From positions 819,721 through 883,720 of the forward strand of contig CAADRB010000053.1 in NCBI GenBank assembly GCA_900708905.1: a stretch of DNA of 64,000 nt. The letters are read 5' to 3'. Origin of the DNA: Hymenolepis diminuta. Lineage: Eukaryota; Platyhelminthes; Cestoda; Cyclophyllidea; Hymenolepididae. The position numbers and the translations under genes were made by a program. The notes below the pieces were generated by a model that was not told where the DNA came from, did not search any database, and saw only the letters and a program-made list of their open reading frames with translations. Shown one piece after another: positions 61,833-64,000 of this stretch; within the stretch, counting starts at the first letter, position 1, and every line of letters begins with the position of its first letter.

Positions 61833-64000
61833 GTTATTTGGCAAATCCCATACATTGAGAAATAAATCCACTCTTTTTCAGAGCTAGAATACTATGGAGA
61901 TAACCTGGAAAAAATCGTCTCATCTGGACTCATCTGCTTGTACTGGTAGAAAGTAAAGGGAGCTGACGTGCCCAGCCACTCAATTACTTCAATAGTGGGT
62001 AAGTTCCGGATATCGCGAACATTAATTCAACAAGAAACATGAGATTAAACCATGAAATTTTACCTTTTAGGATATTAGAACGTTAAATAGTGGATTAAAC
62101 CTCTCAATGCATTCAGAATTCAAATAAATTCAGTCTCTGATGCTCTGATTTCATTATCAAATTTCACTTGACTCCTCTTCATTTCAATTCTCATTGAACT
62201 ATTTCGAAATTTCCCTTTTTTAGATGTTTTTCTATAAGTAATACTTGTAGAAGCCTCTTGCCGCATAATGGATGATAGTGATAATGCTGTTGTAGTTCAA
62301 TGTCCGAGGTTAAAACTAAGTTTGTTTACAACACTTACCAATAGTCATTTAAATGTTCTTAATTAAATATTACCAGACTTTCCCATCATGTTATTTAGTA
62401 ATAAAAATACCGAATTGTTTAAATCTGGATAAAATATTATCAGCCAATCTTAGTTTGCAAAAAGGGGCCTGAAAGTGTTCTCATACGGGCAGCCATTCCA
62501 GTGAGGCCGTGAACTCATTAGAATATGTGATGATTCACATATTTACATGATTTTCTAACCAGTCTTCCTTGAGGTGTCGATATTTAACTTGATGGCCCAT
62601 GATCCACATTAATGATCGTAATAAAGGTTCGAAGGCAGTGTTTGAGGTCATTAACTCACCCGTAATAGGTCACCCATCTGGCTGCTATCATTAACCTTTC
62701 ATTTATCAATTTGGAGCTAATTTCTCTTGAGAACCCCCTTTTAGTAAAGGTTGAAAAATATAACCTTTAAAACGTAGGCAGACGAAAGAAAGATAAAAAA
62801 AGCTACATGAAGCCTAGCTTAACTGTCAGGGCATAGTTTGCAGCCGATAAATATAATTAGAAATTAAAAAGCTATCCAAGTGGGGATCGGTCCATTTACT
62901 CCTAAATGTTCGGCCAAATTTATTAATAGTCACTCAACCTCTTCTTCATTCTCATAATCCCAGATCTGAACGGATCACTTAAACAAAAGTGGTAATAGAT
63001 GATGACTCCAAGCTCATATTTGGCCAGTGGCAATAAATTAATGAACTGCTCATAAAGCAATGACGAAGATGTAGGTACCTTCGATTAGTCATCCGAATGG
63101 GAATACTTTCAAATATGGACCTTCACTCACTTCTAAAAATTGTAGTACTTATTCATAACTGATAATAATAACCAGGAACCAAATCAACATGACAAACTCT
63201 ATAACCCAAGATAATTTAATAAGAGAAAGTAATAAAATTACCACTTAAAATTCAAGATAGGTGGAAAATTAATGGTAAATGCTTTAGACCTTTACTTATA
63301 GCAATGTTAAGACACCTGATTTCTGGATATAGTAAACTCTTGGCTTGGTCTTCCTCTCTGACGTTTTTCTTTGGTGCCGTAATATACGAAATTGTAATCT
63401 AGTCAGGAATGGGTACCCTCGAGGTCTTTAAGTAGTTTCCAGTGCATTACACTTAAAAATCTCCACATTTAAAGAGGAATAAGGCAATTTGCTCTACTTG
63501 TATACTTGGTTAAAAATTAGTACATTATATTCTTACGAACCTTTCTGTTTAAGAAACAACATTTTCCTCAAGATTAGAATTGTTCAACGTGGGTATTTAT
63601 TCCAGCCAATGAATTAGTTATGACAGATCTAATTAACTACCCAAACGAAAACTCATAATTTATGCAACCAAATTAGATTAAGCTTCTGAACTAATAATGT
63701 GCAGGGAAAGTAACTACGAAAAAACGCCGCTACTCATTAGGAAACAAGTTAAATTAATAATACGTTGGTTGCCTATACGCACGAAATTACGATGAACTAT
63801 TTCGTCATCAACGCATAAGGTCAAGCTGAGGCCTACGTTAACCTAGGTTTCAGAATGACCTTATTTGGTAAAGTAAGTTGTACTTTAAGTTACGAAGCCC
63901 ACACTAAAAGTGTGGAAATAGTTCAGAAAGGCAGAGTTGTTTTAGGATATTCTCACGCCGATTAAATCAGAATCAAAGGGGAGAGGGTAGTGATCTGAGC

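Larger units (their letters stand above)
53987..64000. other. long region with no clear gene
   Basis: No chain of exons was recognised over 10 kb. It contains copies of R2, R5 and R6, one orphan candidate exon (60080-60238, minus), a 36-N gap, a TA microsatellite and a 7SL/Alu-like fragment. The frames at 56855-57088, 57494-57682 and 57766-57984 show no family features; the last overlaps an R2 repeat. Confidence 0.5.

Overview
The window is eukaryotic nuclear DNA, about two-thirds A+T, with genes split by very small introns (many of 29-42 bp) mixed with a few multi-kilobase ones. Gene content (QSOX, TAF5, PIG-L, a CREC-family EF-hand protein, a CFAP73/CCDC42-type ciliary protein) is metazoan. 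The tiny 5' introns and much larger 3' introns, the A+T content and the spacing of roughly one gene per 10 kb suggest a parasitic flatworm. A cyclophyllidean tapeworm such as Hymenolepis/Rodentolepis is my best guess, but species cannot be fixed from sequence alone.

Layout. 1-5477: no gene recognised. 5478-9189 (-): calumenin/reticulocalbin-like ER Ca2+-binding protein, seven exons, C-terminal HDEL. 9190-13021: intergenic with two adjacent LTR-like repeats. 13022-13303 (-): last exons of a probable COMM-domain protein. 14781-15819 (+): CFAP73/CCDC42-like coiled-coil protein, seven exons. 16080-16808 (-): intronless PIG-L. 18921-37223 (-): complete quiescin sulfhydryl oxidase in 12 exons (576 aa), whose large introns hold most of the repeats, including a decayed mariner-like transposase and a solo LTR. 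38493-45805 (-): TAF5, 10 exons (about 718 aa). 47788-49421 and 49921-53986 (+): a tandem pair of paralogous genes of unrecognised family. 53987-64000: mostly non-coding, with dispersed repeats, one possible orphan exon, an assembly gap and a 7SL/Alu-like fragment.

Functional links: calumenin, QSOX and PIG-L all act in the ER/secretory pathway, but nothing shows that they are co-regulated. The most novel element is the tandem paralogue pair at 47.8-54.0 kb. Both proteins share an N-terminal PWSFGxHA block, conserved CxxC and CxxH pairs, and a DANxRxxxGYxNLxSVK block leading to a [K]x[V]xF motif that fits the PP1-docking consensus. The residues after it recall the PP1-binding region of PPP1R15 (GADD34/CReP). 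All exon models were built by hand from reading frame, GT/GC-AG sites and phase compatibility, without transcript evidence.
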